NCBI GenBank assembly: GCA_029939995.1
Contig: JAOZRW010000021.1
Span: forward strand, 1 to 37,897
Origin: Acidimicrobiia bacterium
GTDB taxonomy: Bacteria > Actinomycetota > Acidimicrobiia > Spongiisociales > UBA5794
Direction of reading: 5' to 3'
DNA length: 37,897 nucleotides
The position numbers and the translations under genes were made by a program. The notes beneath the pieces were generated by a model, which saw only the letters and a program-made list of their open reading frames with translations, searched no databases and was not told where the DNA came from. This document shows positions 28,439 through 36,799 of this stretch, piece after piece (position 1 is the first letter of the stretch; each line of letters begins with the position of its first letter).

Positions 28439-29218
28439 ATGGTCGGGACGCTTTGGAAAGTCGTGAAGGGGCCGCTCGCCGTCGGGGGCATGCTCGGCGC
28501 GCAGTTGGTCCAGGCCATCCAGCGACCCGATCTCGAGAGTCTCACGGACCAGCATCCGTCCGGAGTTTTCGGCGATCCCTCGCTCCCCCCGCTGAAGATC
28601 GTCGTCCTCGGCGATAGCACCGTGACCTGCCCCGGGGTCGAACCGCTCGACGCGTGCTGGACCCGGCGGACCGCGATGGCGCTCTCCGACCGCTATCACG
28701 TCGAACTCGTCTCCGTGGCCGTCGGCGGTGCGCGGATCTCCGACGTGCGCGGCGAGCAGATGCACCGCGCCGTTCTCACCGGCGGGGACCTCGCGATCGT
28801 GTGCGTCGGCGGGAACGACGCGCTGCGCGGTACGCCGGTCGATCGGTTCGAGAACGCCTACGACCACGTTCTCCGCACGCTGACCTCGGCGTTCGACGCG
28901 GTCGCCGTCTGCGGCGTCGGCGACCTGGGGACCATCCCCCGCCTCCCTGCTCTGGTTCGGGGAGTCGCACGCGTCCGTGCCCGGTCGATCGATCATGCCA
29001 TCGGCAGGGTCGCCTCGCGCCACGGCGTTCCGAAGTCCCGCGCCTGGGGCCCGGAGTACACGGCGTTCGAGACCGATCCGGAGGTGTGGGCGGGAGATCT
29101 CTTCCACGCTTCGGCCGTCGGGCACGCCATCTACGCCGATGCGGCGATCCCTCTCGTCGAAGAAGCCCTCAGACGCTCGCGCTTCGCTCCGCCAGAAAGT
29201 GGCGAATCATCGACGTGA
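28439..29218 (+). CDS. SGNH/GDSL hydrolase family protein
   Basis: 'KIVVLGDSTVTCPGVEPLDACWTRRTA', 'VSVAVGGARISDV', 'DLAIVCVGGNDALRGTP', 'DLFHASAVGHAIYADA' cover blocks I, II, III and V. Confidence 0.88.
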   Translation: MVGTLWKVVKGPLAVGGMLGAQLVQAIQRPDLESLTDQHPSGVFGDPSLPPLKIVVLGDSTVTCPGVEPLDACWTRRTAMALSDRYHVELVSVAVGGARISDVRGEQMHRAVLTGGDLAIVCVGGNDALRGTPVDRFENAYDHVLRTLTSAFDAVAVCGVGDLGTIPRLPALVRGVARVRARSIDHAIGRVASRHGVPKSRAWGPEYTAFETDPEVWAGDLFHASAVGHAIYADAAIPLVEEALRRSRFAPPESGESST

Positions 29219-29861
29219 CCGTCCCGATCGCACCGGGGTTGTATCCCTCGGGAACGATGATGTCGGCGTACCGCTTCGATGGTTCCACGAACTGCAGATG
29301 CATTGGGCGCACCGTCTTCTCGTACTGAGCGAGCACGGAATCCACCGTCCGGCCGCGCTCGACGATGTCCCTCGTGAGACGGCGTATGAGCCGGAGGTCG
29401 GCATCGGTGTCGATGTAAACCCGCAGGTCCATCAGCTGGCGCAACGACGGTTCCGCGAGGATCAGGATCCCCTCGACCAGGATGACCGACTCGGGCTCGA
29501 CGTGCACCGTCTCGGCCGCACGCGTGTGATTGGCGAAGTCGTACACCGGCCGGTCGATCGCACGGCCCTCCCGGAGCGCCAGCAGATGCCCGACCAACAG
29601 CTCGTTCTCGAGCGAGTCCGGGTGGTCGTAGTTGATCTTCGTCCGCTCTTCGTACGTGAGGTGCGCCTGGTCCCGGTAGTACGCGTCGTACGGGAGTCGG
29701 GCGACGACCCCGGCCCCGACGATGTCGACGACGCTCTGGGCGATGGTCGTCTTCCCGGAACCCGAACCGCCGGCGATGCCGATGATGAGCGGATGTTCGG
29801 GATCTTCACCGTGGGGCCACGACGCCGCGTGGCCGAAGTGCTTCTCCAGGTCGAATGCCAT
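29169..29861 (-). CDS. udk: Uridine kinase
   Basis: P-loop 'IIGIAGGSGSGKTTIAQSV', 'YDAYYRDQAHLTYEERTKINYDHPDSLENELLVGHLLALREGRAIDRPVYDFANHTRA'; 3' overlap with the SGNH gene. Confidence 0.95.
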   Translation of the reverse strand: MAFDLEKHFGHAASWPHGEDPEHPLIIGIAGGSGSGKTTIAQSVVDIVGAGVVARLPYDAYYRDQAHLTYEERTKINYDHPDSLENELLVGHLLALREGRAIDRPVYDFANHTRAAETVHVEPESVILVEGILILAEPSLRQLMDLRVYIDTDADLRLIRRLTRDIVERGRTVDSVLAQYEKTVRPMHLQFVEPSKRYADIIVPEGYNPGAIGTVTSMIRHFLAERSASV

Positions 29862-29962
29862 GGATTCCGATTCTAGGCCCCCGTCGACCCCCGGTGCATC
29901 GCCGGCGCCTTCGCCATCTTCGTTGCCGCTTGTTCGACGGGATCCTCTACCAGAGCGAGCTG

Positions 29963-30361
29963 ATGACGCTCACACTCCCGGAGATCGACGACGCCCAACC
30001 GGCCGACGCTGCTCCCGAGCATGGAGAGAACCTCGCCGAGGGGGCGACCGCCGGTGACGCCGACGACGCCTTCATCACGATCGACCTGGGGTCTCCGCAG
30101 GACATCGCCGGCGTGGAGTTCCTGACGCGGACGACGGCGGACGACTCGGCGACGACGATCACGTTCTTCGTGACGGTCGACGACGGCGAACAGTTCGGAC
30201 CGTTCACCGCCGGCACTCCGGCCAACCCGGAGTTCAACGCTGCACCGTTCGTCGGGCAGGTGCTCCGTTTCGACGTCGAGAACAGCACCGGAGGAAACAC
30301 CGGTGCGATCGAGATCCGGGCGTTCGCCCCCGGGTCCATGTCCGGGGACGCGGGGGGCTGA
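29963..30361 (+). CDS. Discoidin (F5/8 type C)-like domain protein, possible frameshifted lipoprotein
   Basis: 'DDAFITIDLGSPQDIAGVEFLTRTTADDSATTITFFVTVDDGEQFGPF...VLRFDVENSTGGNTGAIEIRAFAPG' resembles F5/8C β-sandwich strands; lipobox-like sequence lies upstream in another frame. Confidence 0.5.
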   Translation: MTLTLPEIDDAQPADAAPEHGENLAEGATAGDADDAFITIDLGSPQDIAGVEFLTRTTADDSATTITFFVTVDDGEQFGPFTAGTPANPEFNAAPFVGQVLRFDVENSTGGNTGAIEIRAFAPGSMSGDAGG

Positions 30362-30380
30362 CCTCTCCCGCTCCCGGTGG

Positions 30381-31145
30381 TCAGCGAAGTGTGATGTCCC
30401 CCGACATCGTGTTGATCGACATCGTGGCGGGGATCGACGGCGTCTCCCCCGAAGGCTCGACGAGATTCCGGAACTTCCCCGACCTCGTTCGTATGTCGGC
30501 GTCGATCGCCATCCCGGGCGCGAGGCCGACGTCGAGATCGCCCGACATGGTCCCGACCTTGAGCGACGAACCGGAGAATCGGCGGATTCTGACGTCGCCG
30601 CTGGTCGCGCTCACCTCGATCGAACCGTCGACGGTCCCGATCGAGGCATCTCCCGAACTCGTGGCGATCGACAGCCCTCCCCGCGCCCGGGCGACCCGGA
30701 CGTCGCCGGAGGAGGCCGCGAGTTGGGCCTCCCCCGCGAGATCGCCGATGGCGATGTCCCCGCTCGCGGTCTTGATCCGGACGCGTCCGCTGCATGCGTC
30801 GACGTCGACATCTCCCGAAGCCGCTTTCACGTCGACGTCCGACGTGGCGACGGCGAGCCGGACATCCCCGGAGGCCGTCCGACAGTGGAACGCCGTTCCC
30901 TGCGGCACGGTGAGCCGGATCGTCGGGCCCCGTCGGAACCACCTGCTGCTGCCGCGAGAGAAACGGATCGACACGATGTCTCCGGCCTGTGTGACGTCGA
31001 ACAAGCCCGTTTCCCGGTCGGCCCCGTCGATCACGACTCCGATGACACCCGGGGCTCCCTCGACGGCGACGATGTCGACCGACGGCGTCTCGACGACGAC
31101 CTGCGGCCGATCCCCCACGGTGAACTCTCTCTCGAACTGGTTCAT
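30381..31145 (-). CDS. DUF4097 family β-strand repeat protein
   Basis: Repeated 'SGDVxxxx' units with 18-residue period; overlaps the upstream RHH gene by 4 bp. Confidence 0.88.
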   Translation of the reverse strand: MNQFEREFTVGDRPQVVVETPSVDIVAVEGAPGVIGVVIDGADRETGLFDVTQAGDIVSIRFSRGSSRWFRRGPTIRLTVPQGTAFHCRTASGDVRLAVATSDVDVKAASGDVDVDACSGRVRIKTASGDIAIGDLAGEAQLAASSGDVRVARARGGLSIATSSGDASIGTVDGSIEVSATSGDVRIRRFSGSSLKVGTMSGDLDVGLAPGMAIDADIRTRSGKFRNLVEPSGETPSIPATMSINTMSGDITLR

Positions 31146-31585
31146 GTCTCGATCGTCCCCGTGTATCGCCGGCCGGTACGGTGTTCGCGGGCTTTGCTCG
31201 CCAGAGTCTTGACGACGTAGGTGTTCATCGAGTCGCCCGCCTCTCCTGCCGCTTCTTCGATGGTCGTCTTGAGATGATCGGAGAGCCGTAGCGTGATGCG
31301 TGCCTCGAGATCGTCCGTGTCGACCGGAGGGGACTCGTCCGCGGCACGAACCGCGAGGACGGGGACGCCGTGTCGCAGTTCGACGGCGACTTCATGACCG
31401 GGGAGTTGGGCGTCGGCCTCCTCCGCCGCCTGTGAGGCGAGCAGGCCGACGGCTCGCTCGATCGCCGGCCCGAGCGCGACCATCAACGCGTCGGCTGCTT
31501 CGGTCACCGCCGGATCATCACCTGCGAGTCGGAGCTGCGCTTCGAGCGCACGCTCGATCTCCGTCGTTGCAACGGTCGGATCCAT
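31142..31585 (-). CDS. Ribbon-helix-helix (HicB-antitoxin-annotated type) protein
   Basis: C-terminal 'LEARITLRLSDHLKTTIEEAAGEAGDSMNTYVVKTLASKARE' RHH motif. Confidence 0.75.
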   Translation of the reverse strand: MDPTVATTEIERALEAQLRLAGDDPAVTEAADALMVALGPAIERAVGLLASQAAEEADAQLPGHEVAVELRHGVPVLAVRAADESPPVDTDDLEARITLRLSDHLKTTIEEAAGEAGDSMNTYVVKTLASKAREHRTGRRYTGTIET

Positions 31586-31598
31586 GTTCCCTCGCTTC

Positions 31599-31718
31599 TC
31601 AATGCCCGTCGCCGGACCGGATGAGGCGCAGCGACGAGCGGCGCCGCTCCTCTTCGTCCCATCCGCACGACGTCTCGATCATGACCTGCACGACTTCCGG
31701 GGTGTTGTACCAGAGCAT
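31599..31718 (-). CDS. 39-aa microprotein MLWYNTPEVVQVMIETSCGWDEEERRRSSLRLIRSGDGH
   Basis: ORF below the track cutoff; RBS-like GAGAGAGGAG upstream, high GC3, 13-nt gap to the downstream RHH gene. Confidence 0.6.
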   Translation of the reverse strand: MLWYNTPEVVQVMIETSCGWDEEERRRSSLRLIRSGDGH

Positions 31719-31760
31719 CGGGGCTCCTCTCTCCGTCACCCGTCATCGGGCGACATCGCC

Positions 31761-31789
31761 ATGATGTCATAGTGACATCATTCTGTCAA
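31761..31789 (-). promoter_or_regulatory. Promoter (-35 TTGACA) overlapped by perfect inverted repeat ATGATGTCA-TAG-TGACATCAT
   Basis: TTGACA on the minus strand at 31784-31789; 9-bp perfect arms 31761-31769 / 31773-31781; 17-nt spacing to CATCAT. Confidence 0.65.
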
Positions 31790-31820
31790 GATCTTTCGAT
31801 CCCAGCCGGGAACGCCCCGC

Positions 31821-31826
31821 TACACT
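31821..31826 (+). promoter_or_regulatory. Candidate -10 box TACACT for the thi operon
   Basis: TACACT located 12 nt before the riboswitch P1; no clear -35. Confidence 0.4.
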
Positions 31827-31837
31827 GGAATCGACCA

Positions 31838-31942
31838 CTCCGGGGAGTTCGGGAACGCCGAACTGAGAGGGCGGCCGATTCAGCATCGCTGTGAACGCCG
31901 TTGACCCGCCGAACCTGATCTGGATCATGCCAGCGGAGGGAG
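31838..31942 (+). ncRNA. TPP riboswitch (THI element)
   Basis: Conserved 'AACTGAGAGGGCGGCC' and 'GACCCGCCGAACCTGATCTGGATCATGCCAGCGGAGGGA'; P1 CTCCG (31838-31842) pairs with CGGAG (31934-31938). Confidence 0.95.
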
Positions 31943-31945
31943 CGC

Positions 31946-32605
31946 GTGGAACGCTACACCGGCCGAGCAATCATCCTCTCGGGCGGAGACCCGCTCGAGA
32001 AGATCGCCGACGTCACCATCCCCGAGCACACACTCGTGATCGCCGCAGACAGCGGGCTCGCTCACGCCGGTGAACTCGGGCTGACGGTCGATCTCGTCGT
32101 CGGCGACATGGACTCCGTCGATCCTTCCGTGCTCGCCGACGCGGCAGCGCACGGGGTCATGATCGAGCGTCACCCGACGGACAAAGACCGCACCGACCTC
32201 GAACTGGCCGTTCATGCAGCGATCGATCGGGGGGCGGGCAGCATCACGATCATCGGTGCGCACACGGGACGCCTCGACCACCTCCTCGGAGCCATGGGGC
32301 TCTTCGCCGCCGTGGCCCCCCGTCTCGACGAGCTCATCTGGTTGGATGGGATCACCGACGTCATCGCCTGCTCCCCCGGGCGAACGATCACGGTCGCAGG
32401 CAACGCAGGCGAACAGGTATCCCTCATTCCGACCGGGTCCGATGTTCACGGGATCGCGACCGGCGGCCTGCATTGGCGGCTCGACGACGAGACGCTTCTC
32501 GCCGGGTCGACCCGGGGCCTCAGCAACACGATCGAAACCCCGCCGGCCTGGGTACGCGTCGGCGATGGAACTCTCCTGGTCCTGCACGAAAGGAATCCGT
32601 CGTGA
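31946..32605 (+). CDS. thiN: Thiamine diphosphokinase
   Basis: 'VIAADSGLAHAGELGLTVDLVVGDMDSVDPSVL', 'HPTDKDRTDLELAVHAAI', 'IIGAHTGRLDHLLGAM'; directly downstream of the TPP riboswitch. Confidence 0.95.
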   Translation: MERYTGRAIILSGGDPLEKIADVTIPEHTLVIAADSGLAHAGELGLTVDLVVGDMDSVDPSVLADAAAHGVMIERHPTDKDRTDLELAVHAAIDRGAGSITIIGAHTGRLDHLLGAMGLFAAVAPRLDELIWLDGITDVIACSPGRTITVAGNAGEQVSLIPTGSDVHGIATGGLHWRLDDETLLAGSTRGLSNTIETPPAWVRVGDGTLLVLHERNPS

Positions 32606-33642
32606 AACAAACCGTTCTCGTGGCCGTGGGGGTCGTCATCGCCTTGATCGGCGCCTCGTGCAGCAGCAACTCCGGCACATCCGAAGAGGTCGTCCTGATG
32701 ACCCACGAGTCGTTCGCCGTCTCCGACGGCGTGCTGGAAGCCTTCACCGAACAGACGGGCATCACCGTCACGGTGCTGCGCTCGGCAGATGCGGGGACGA
32801 TGGTCAGCCAGGCGGTCCTGACGAAGGACCACCCGGTCGCCGACGTGATGTACGGGATCGACAACACGTTCCTCGGCCGGGCCATCGACCAGGATCTCTT
32901 CCTCCCCCACCGCGCGGCCGCGATCGACACCGTTCCCGAGTCCTACCGGGATCCGGAGGACCGTGTCACCCCCATCGATTTCGGCGATGTGTGCCTCAAC
33001 GTCGATCCGGTCGGCCTCGCCGACCGGGGCCTCGCGTCCCCGTCCTCCATCGCGGATCTCGCCGACCCGGAGTACCGCGGGACGCTCGTCGTCGAAGATC
33101 CGTCGACCTCGTCACCGGGCCTCGCCTTCCTCCTCACCACGATCGTGACGTTCGGGGAGGGCGGCGACTACCCCTGGCAGGCCTACTGGAGAGATCTCGT
33201 GGAGAACGACGTGCGCATCGTCGCCGGATGGGACCAGGCCTACTACGGGGAGTTCTCAGGTGGATCGGGTGAAGGTGAGCGCCCGATCGTCGTGTCCTAC
33301 GCCACATCCCCGGCGGCCGAGGTCTACTTCGGCGAGCTCGACGAGGCGCCGACGGCGATCGTCGACGACGGCTGCTTCCGGCAAGTCGAGTACGCCGGCG
33401 TGCTCGCGGGAACCGAGGCCGAAGCCGCAGCCGGCCGACTCGTCGATTTCCTCCTCGAGCAGACGTTCCAGGAAGACATCCCGTTGAACATGTTCGTCTT
33501 CCCGGCTAATCGAGAGACGCCGTTCCCCGATCTGTTCACCACCTACGCTCGGTCACCGTCGAACCCGATCGTGATGGATCCCTCGTTCATCGGGGAGAAC
33601 CGTGAGCGCTGGCTCGGCGAGTGGGCCACCGTCGTGCGATGA
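32602..33642 (+). CDS. thiB: Thiamine ABC transporter substrate-binding lipoprotein
   Basis: Lipobox 'VIALIGASC'; 'VVLMTHESFAVSDGVLEAFTEQTGITVTVL', 'DVMYGIDNTFLGRAIDQDLF'; GTGA overlap with thiN. Confidence 0.93.
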   Translation: MKQTVLVAVGVVIALIGASCSSNSGTSEEVVLMTHESFAVSDGVLEAFTEQTGITVTVLRSADAGTMVSQAVLTKDHPVADVMYGIDNTFLGRAIDQDLFLPHRAAAIDTVPESYRDPEDRVTPIDFGDVCLNVDPVGLADRGLASPSSIADLADPEYRGTLVVEDPSTSSPGLAFLLTTIVTFGEGGDYPWQAYWRDLVENDVRIVAGWDQAYYGEFSGGSGEGERPIVVSYATSPAAEVYFGELDEAPTAIVDDGCFRQVEYAGVLAGTEAEAAAGRLVDFLLEQTFQEDIPLNMFVFPANRETPFPDLFTTYARSPSNPIVMDPSFIGENRERWLGEWATVVR

Positions 33643-35258
33643 GATCGCGGCGCTCGCTCCTCCTGCTCGCGGCGATCCCGGTCGCCTATCTGACGTACTT
33701 CTTCGTCTATCCGCTCGTGACGATCCTCGCGACCGGGCTGCTCCCCAACGGCCGGTTCGCCACCTCGGCCTTCGTCGACGTCATCGCCGACCCTGCGATG
33801 AGATCGGTCGCGTGGTTCACCCTCTGGCAGGCGGTCGTTTCCACGGTCCTCACGGTCATCCTCGGCCTGCCCGGCGCGTACGTCTTCGCACGGTACCGGT
33901 TCCCGGGCCGGTCTCTCCTGCGGTCGCTGACCCTCGTCCCGTTCGTCCTCCCTACGATCGTCGTCGGCGTCGCGTTCCTGTCGTTCCTCGGACCGGGAAG
34001 CCCCCTCGGCCTCGATCTCCGCGGCAGCATCTGGGCCATCCTCATCGCTCACGTCTTCTACAACCTCGCGATCATCATCCGCGGGGTCGGCGTGTTCTGG
34101 GAGCAGATCGACCCGAAGATCGAGGAGGCCGCCCGAACCCTCGGCGCCGGGCGCATCCGCGTTCTGCGCGAGATCACCCTCCCCCTGCTCCGACCGGCGA
34201 TCCTCTCGAGCGCGGCTCTCGTGTTCCTGTTCACGTTCACGTCGTTCGGCGTCATCCTCATCCTCGGCGATCTCCGACACACGACGCTCGAGGTCGAGAT
34301 CTGGCGGCAGGCGACCGCCTTCCTTCGCCTCGATCTCGCAGCGGCGCTGGCCGTGCTTCAACTCGCCGGGGTGACGGCGATCCTCCTGCTGTACGGCAGA
34401 GCGCGAAAACGCGAGACGGGCGACCTCCCGCTCCTCCCACCCGCCGAGGTGGCACGCCGCCCACGCACCGCGGGCGAGCGGCTCCTCGTCGCCGGAACCC
34501 TCGCGATGCTCCTGGCGATCGTGGTCACGCCTCTCGCCGTCCTGGTCTCCCGCTCGCTCAGCACGGCCGACGGCATCGGCCTCGCCAACTACGTACATCT
34601 CATCAACCCGCCGCGGGCCTCCGCGCTGTTCGTCTCACCCTTCGACGCGATCCGCAACTCCCTCGGATTCGCACTCCCCGCCGTCGTGATCGCCGGAACG
34701 ATCGGCCTGCTGTCCGCCACGGTGATCGTGTCCGGTCGCGGTCGCGGCGGCGGTGTCTTCGACACGATGCTGATGCTCCCCCTCGGAACGTCCGCCGTCA
34801 CGATCGGCTTCGGTTTCCTGGTGGCCCTCGATCGGCCGTTCGATCTCCGATCCTCCCTGCTCCTCATCCCCATCGCGCACTCCCTCGTCGCGATCCCGTT
34901 CGTCGTCCGCAGCACTGTGCCGGTGATGGACGCGGTGCAGCACCGGTTGCGCGAAGCGGCACTCGTTCTCGGCGCTTCCCCGCGCCGTGCATGGCGCGAG
35001 ATCGACCTGCCACTGGTGGCGCGGGCCCTCGCCGTCGGCGCTCTCTTCGCGTTCGCCATCTCGATCGGCGAGTTCGGGGCGACGTCGTTCATCGTCCGGC
35101 CCTCGACCACGACGATCCCCATCGCCATCTTCCGGCTCCTGGGTCGACCGGGAACGTTCGGCGAGGCCATGGCCATGGCCGTCGTCCTGATGGTGATCAC
35201 CGCCGTCGCGGCGTTGGGGATCGAAGCCATCCGCGGCAACCGAACCGGGGGTGTGTGA
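33639..35258 (+). CDS. thiP: Thiamine ABC transporter permease (duplicated domains)
   Basis: Two BPD permease loops 'EEAARTLGAGRIRVLREITLPLLRPAIL' and 'REAALVLGASPRRAWREIDLPLVARALAVGA'; ATGA overlap. Confidence 0.93.
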   Translation: MRSRRSLLLLAAIPVAYLTYFFVYPLVTILATGLLPNGRFATSAFVDVIADPAMRSVAWFTLWQAVVSTVLTVILGLPGAYVFARYRFPGRSLLRSLTLVPFVLPTIVVGVAFLSFLGPGSPLGLDLRGSIWAILIAHVFYNLAIIIRGVGVFWEQIDPKIEEAARTLGAGRIRVLREITLPLLRPAILSSAALVFLFTFTSFGVILILGDLRHTTLEVEIWRQATAFLRLDLAAALAVLQLAGVTAILLLYGRARKRETGDLPLLPPAEVARRPRTAGERLLVAGTLAMLLAIVVTPLAVLVSRSLSTADGIGLANYVHLINPPRASALFVSPFDAIRNSLGFALPAVVIAGTIGLLSATVIVSGRGRGGGVFDTMLMLPLGTSAVTIGFGFLVALDRPFDLRSSLLLIPIAHSLVAIPFVVRSTVPVMDAVQHRLREAALVLGASPRRAWREIDLPLVARALAVGALFAFAISIGEFGATSFIVRPSTTTIPIAIFRLLGRPGTFGEAMAMAVVLMVITAVAALGIEAIRGNRTGGV

Positions 35259-36241
35259 TGCTCGAGGTATCCGATCTCACCGTCCGCTACGGGACCGAGA
35301 CCGCGCTGGACGGCGCCAGCCTGGTCGTAACGGATCGATCGATCCACGCGCTCATGGGCCCGTCGGGATCCGGCAAGTCGACCATGCTGCGCACGATCGC
35401 GGGCCTCGAGCATCCGGACGGCGGCGACGTCAGATGGGACGGCACCTCCGTCGTCGACGTACCTACGCATCGGCGTGGATTCGGGCTCATGTTCCAGGAC
35501 TACGCGCTGTTCCCCCACCGGACCGTGGCGGGGAACGTCTCTTTCGGCTTGCGCATGCAACGCCTCGACGCGGACACGGTCCGCAGGCGGGTCGAGTCGG
35601 TCCTGGACCTCGTCGGCCTCCCCGGCTACGAGAACCGAAGCGTCGGAACCCTCTCCGGCGGTGAGCGTCAGCGCGTGGCGCTCGCCAGAACGCTCGCCCC
35701 GCGCCCCCGTCTCGTGCTCCTGGACGAGCCACTCGGCGCTCTCGACCGGTCGCTGAGAGAGCATCTCCTGATCGAGATGCGCTCGATCTTCACGAAGATC
35801 GAAGCCACCGTCCTCTACGTGACCCACGACCGCGACGAGGCGTTCACGATCGCCGATCAGGTCGCGATCATCCGGGACGGCCGCGTCGTGGCGGACGACA
35901 CGCCCGAGGGACTGTGGCGCCGCCCCCCGGACGTCTGGACGGCGCGCTTCATCGGCCTCGAGAACCTCTGCACGCTCGCGGGACTCGCCCGGCTGGGTCT
36001 CCGGCCACCCGCTGCTGAAGCGACCGCGGGCGCCGTTCCGCCCGAGGCGATCACCCTGTCGGCGGACGGGTCGAAGAGCGGCACCGTCGTGGGATCCCAC
36101 TTCCGGGGCGGCGCCTACCGGGTCGAACTCGACGTCGGAGCCGATGCGCTCCTCGTCGCGTGGTCCCCGACCGGCCTCGAATCCGGAGCACAGCAGCGGT
36201 TCGAGATCGCTGCCGGGTCGGTCAGGTGGTTCGTCGACTGA
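35258..36241 (+). CDS. thiQ: Thiamine ABC transporter ATP-binding protein
   Basis: Walker A 'MGPSGSGKSTML', signature 'LSGGERQRVALARTLAPRPRLVLLDEPLGALD', C-terminal TOBE-like extension. Confidence 0.92.
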   Translation: MLEVSDLTVRYGTETALDGASLVVTDRSIHALMGPSGSGKSTMLRTIAGLEHPDGGDVRWDGTSVVDVPTHRRGFGLMFQDYALFPHRTVAGNVSFGLRMQRLDADTVRRRVESVLDLVGLPGYENRSVGTLSGGERQRVALARTLAPRPRLVLLDEPLGALDRSLREHLLIEMRSIFTKIEATVLYVTHDRDEAFTIADQVAIIRDGRVVADDTPEGLWRRPPDVWTARFIGLENLCTLAGLARLGLRPPAAEATAGAVPPEAITLSADGSKSGTVVGSHFRGGAYRVELDVGADALLVAWSPTGLESGAQQRFEIAAGSVRWFVD

Positions 36242-36799
36242 TCAATCCAGGAGCTCGGTCGTGGACACGACGCTCCCGAAGTCGGCCTCGATGTTGAGCG
36301 CTGTGTACCGGGCGATCTCACGCGCCCGGTACACCTGATGGTTGGCGCCGCTGATGTCGAACGTGTGGGTTGCGTCGAGCACGAAGAGCAGCTCGAATCC
36401 CAGATCGCTCCCGACCCGGGCGGTCGTCTCGCAGCACATGTTCGTCTGGATGCCGCATACGGCGATCCCTGCGACTTCGTGCTCGCGCAGCCATTCGCCG
36501 AGGTCCGGAGTGCCGTGGAACGCGGAGTGCACGGACTTCGAGACGAGGAGGTCCGGGGAACCGGTGATCACGTCCTTGAAGGCGTTCCCCGGTGTTCCGA
36601 CCTCGAGTGGTGAGCCGACCGTCGTCGAGTCGTGCCGCACGAACACGACCGGCCACCCGTGATCGCGCCAAGCCGATATCAGACGGCCGACGTTCAGCTC
36701 ACAATCCGGGTTGTTCCGATCGCCCCAGTACGCGGTGTCGTCGAACCCCTTCTGGACGTCGACGACGATGAGGGCCGTCGCACCCTTCCACCCGCTCAC
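36242..36799 (-). CDS. Isochorismatase-like cysteine hydrolase
   Basis: 'ALIVVDVQKGFDD', 'SVHSAFHGTPDLGEWLREHEVAGIAVCGIQTNMCCETTARVGSDLGFELLFVLDATHTFD'. Confidence 0.9.
   Translation of the reverse strand: MSGWKGATALIVVDVQKGFDDTAYWGDRNNPDCELNVGRLISAWRDHGWPVVFVRHDSTTVGSPLEVGTPGNAFKDVITGSPDLLVSKSVHSAFHGTPDLGEWLREHEVAGIAVCGIQTNMCCETTARVGSDLGFELLFVLDATHTFDISGANHQVYRAREIARYTALNIEADFGSVVSTTELLD

Noticed and set aside
30591-30950. Tandem DNA repeat or CRISPR-like array suggested by recurring tctcccgaa/gtcgacgtc strings
   Set aside because: Periodicity comes from the SGD protein repeats of the DUF4097 gene; spacing and sequence are not those of a CRISPR array.
31142-31585. HicAB toxin-antitoxin module
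   Set aside because: Only an RHH protein of the HicB-annotated type is present; no HicA-like toxin ORF, and the partners are a microORF and DUF4097. Not called as a TA system.
34589-36100. 503-aa minus-strand ORF
   Set aside because: Antisense to thiP/thiQ; composition is that of a reverse-complement shadow.
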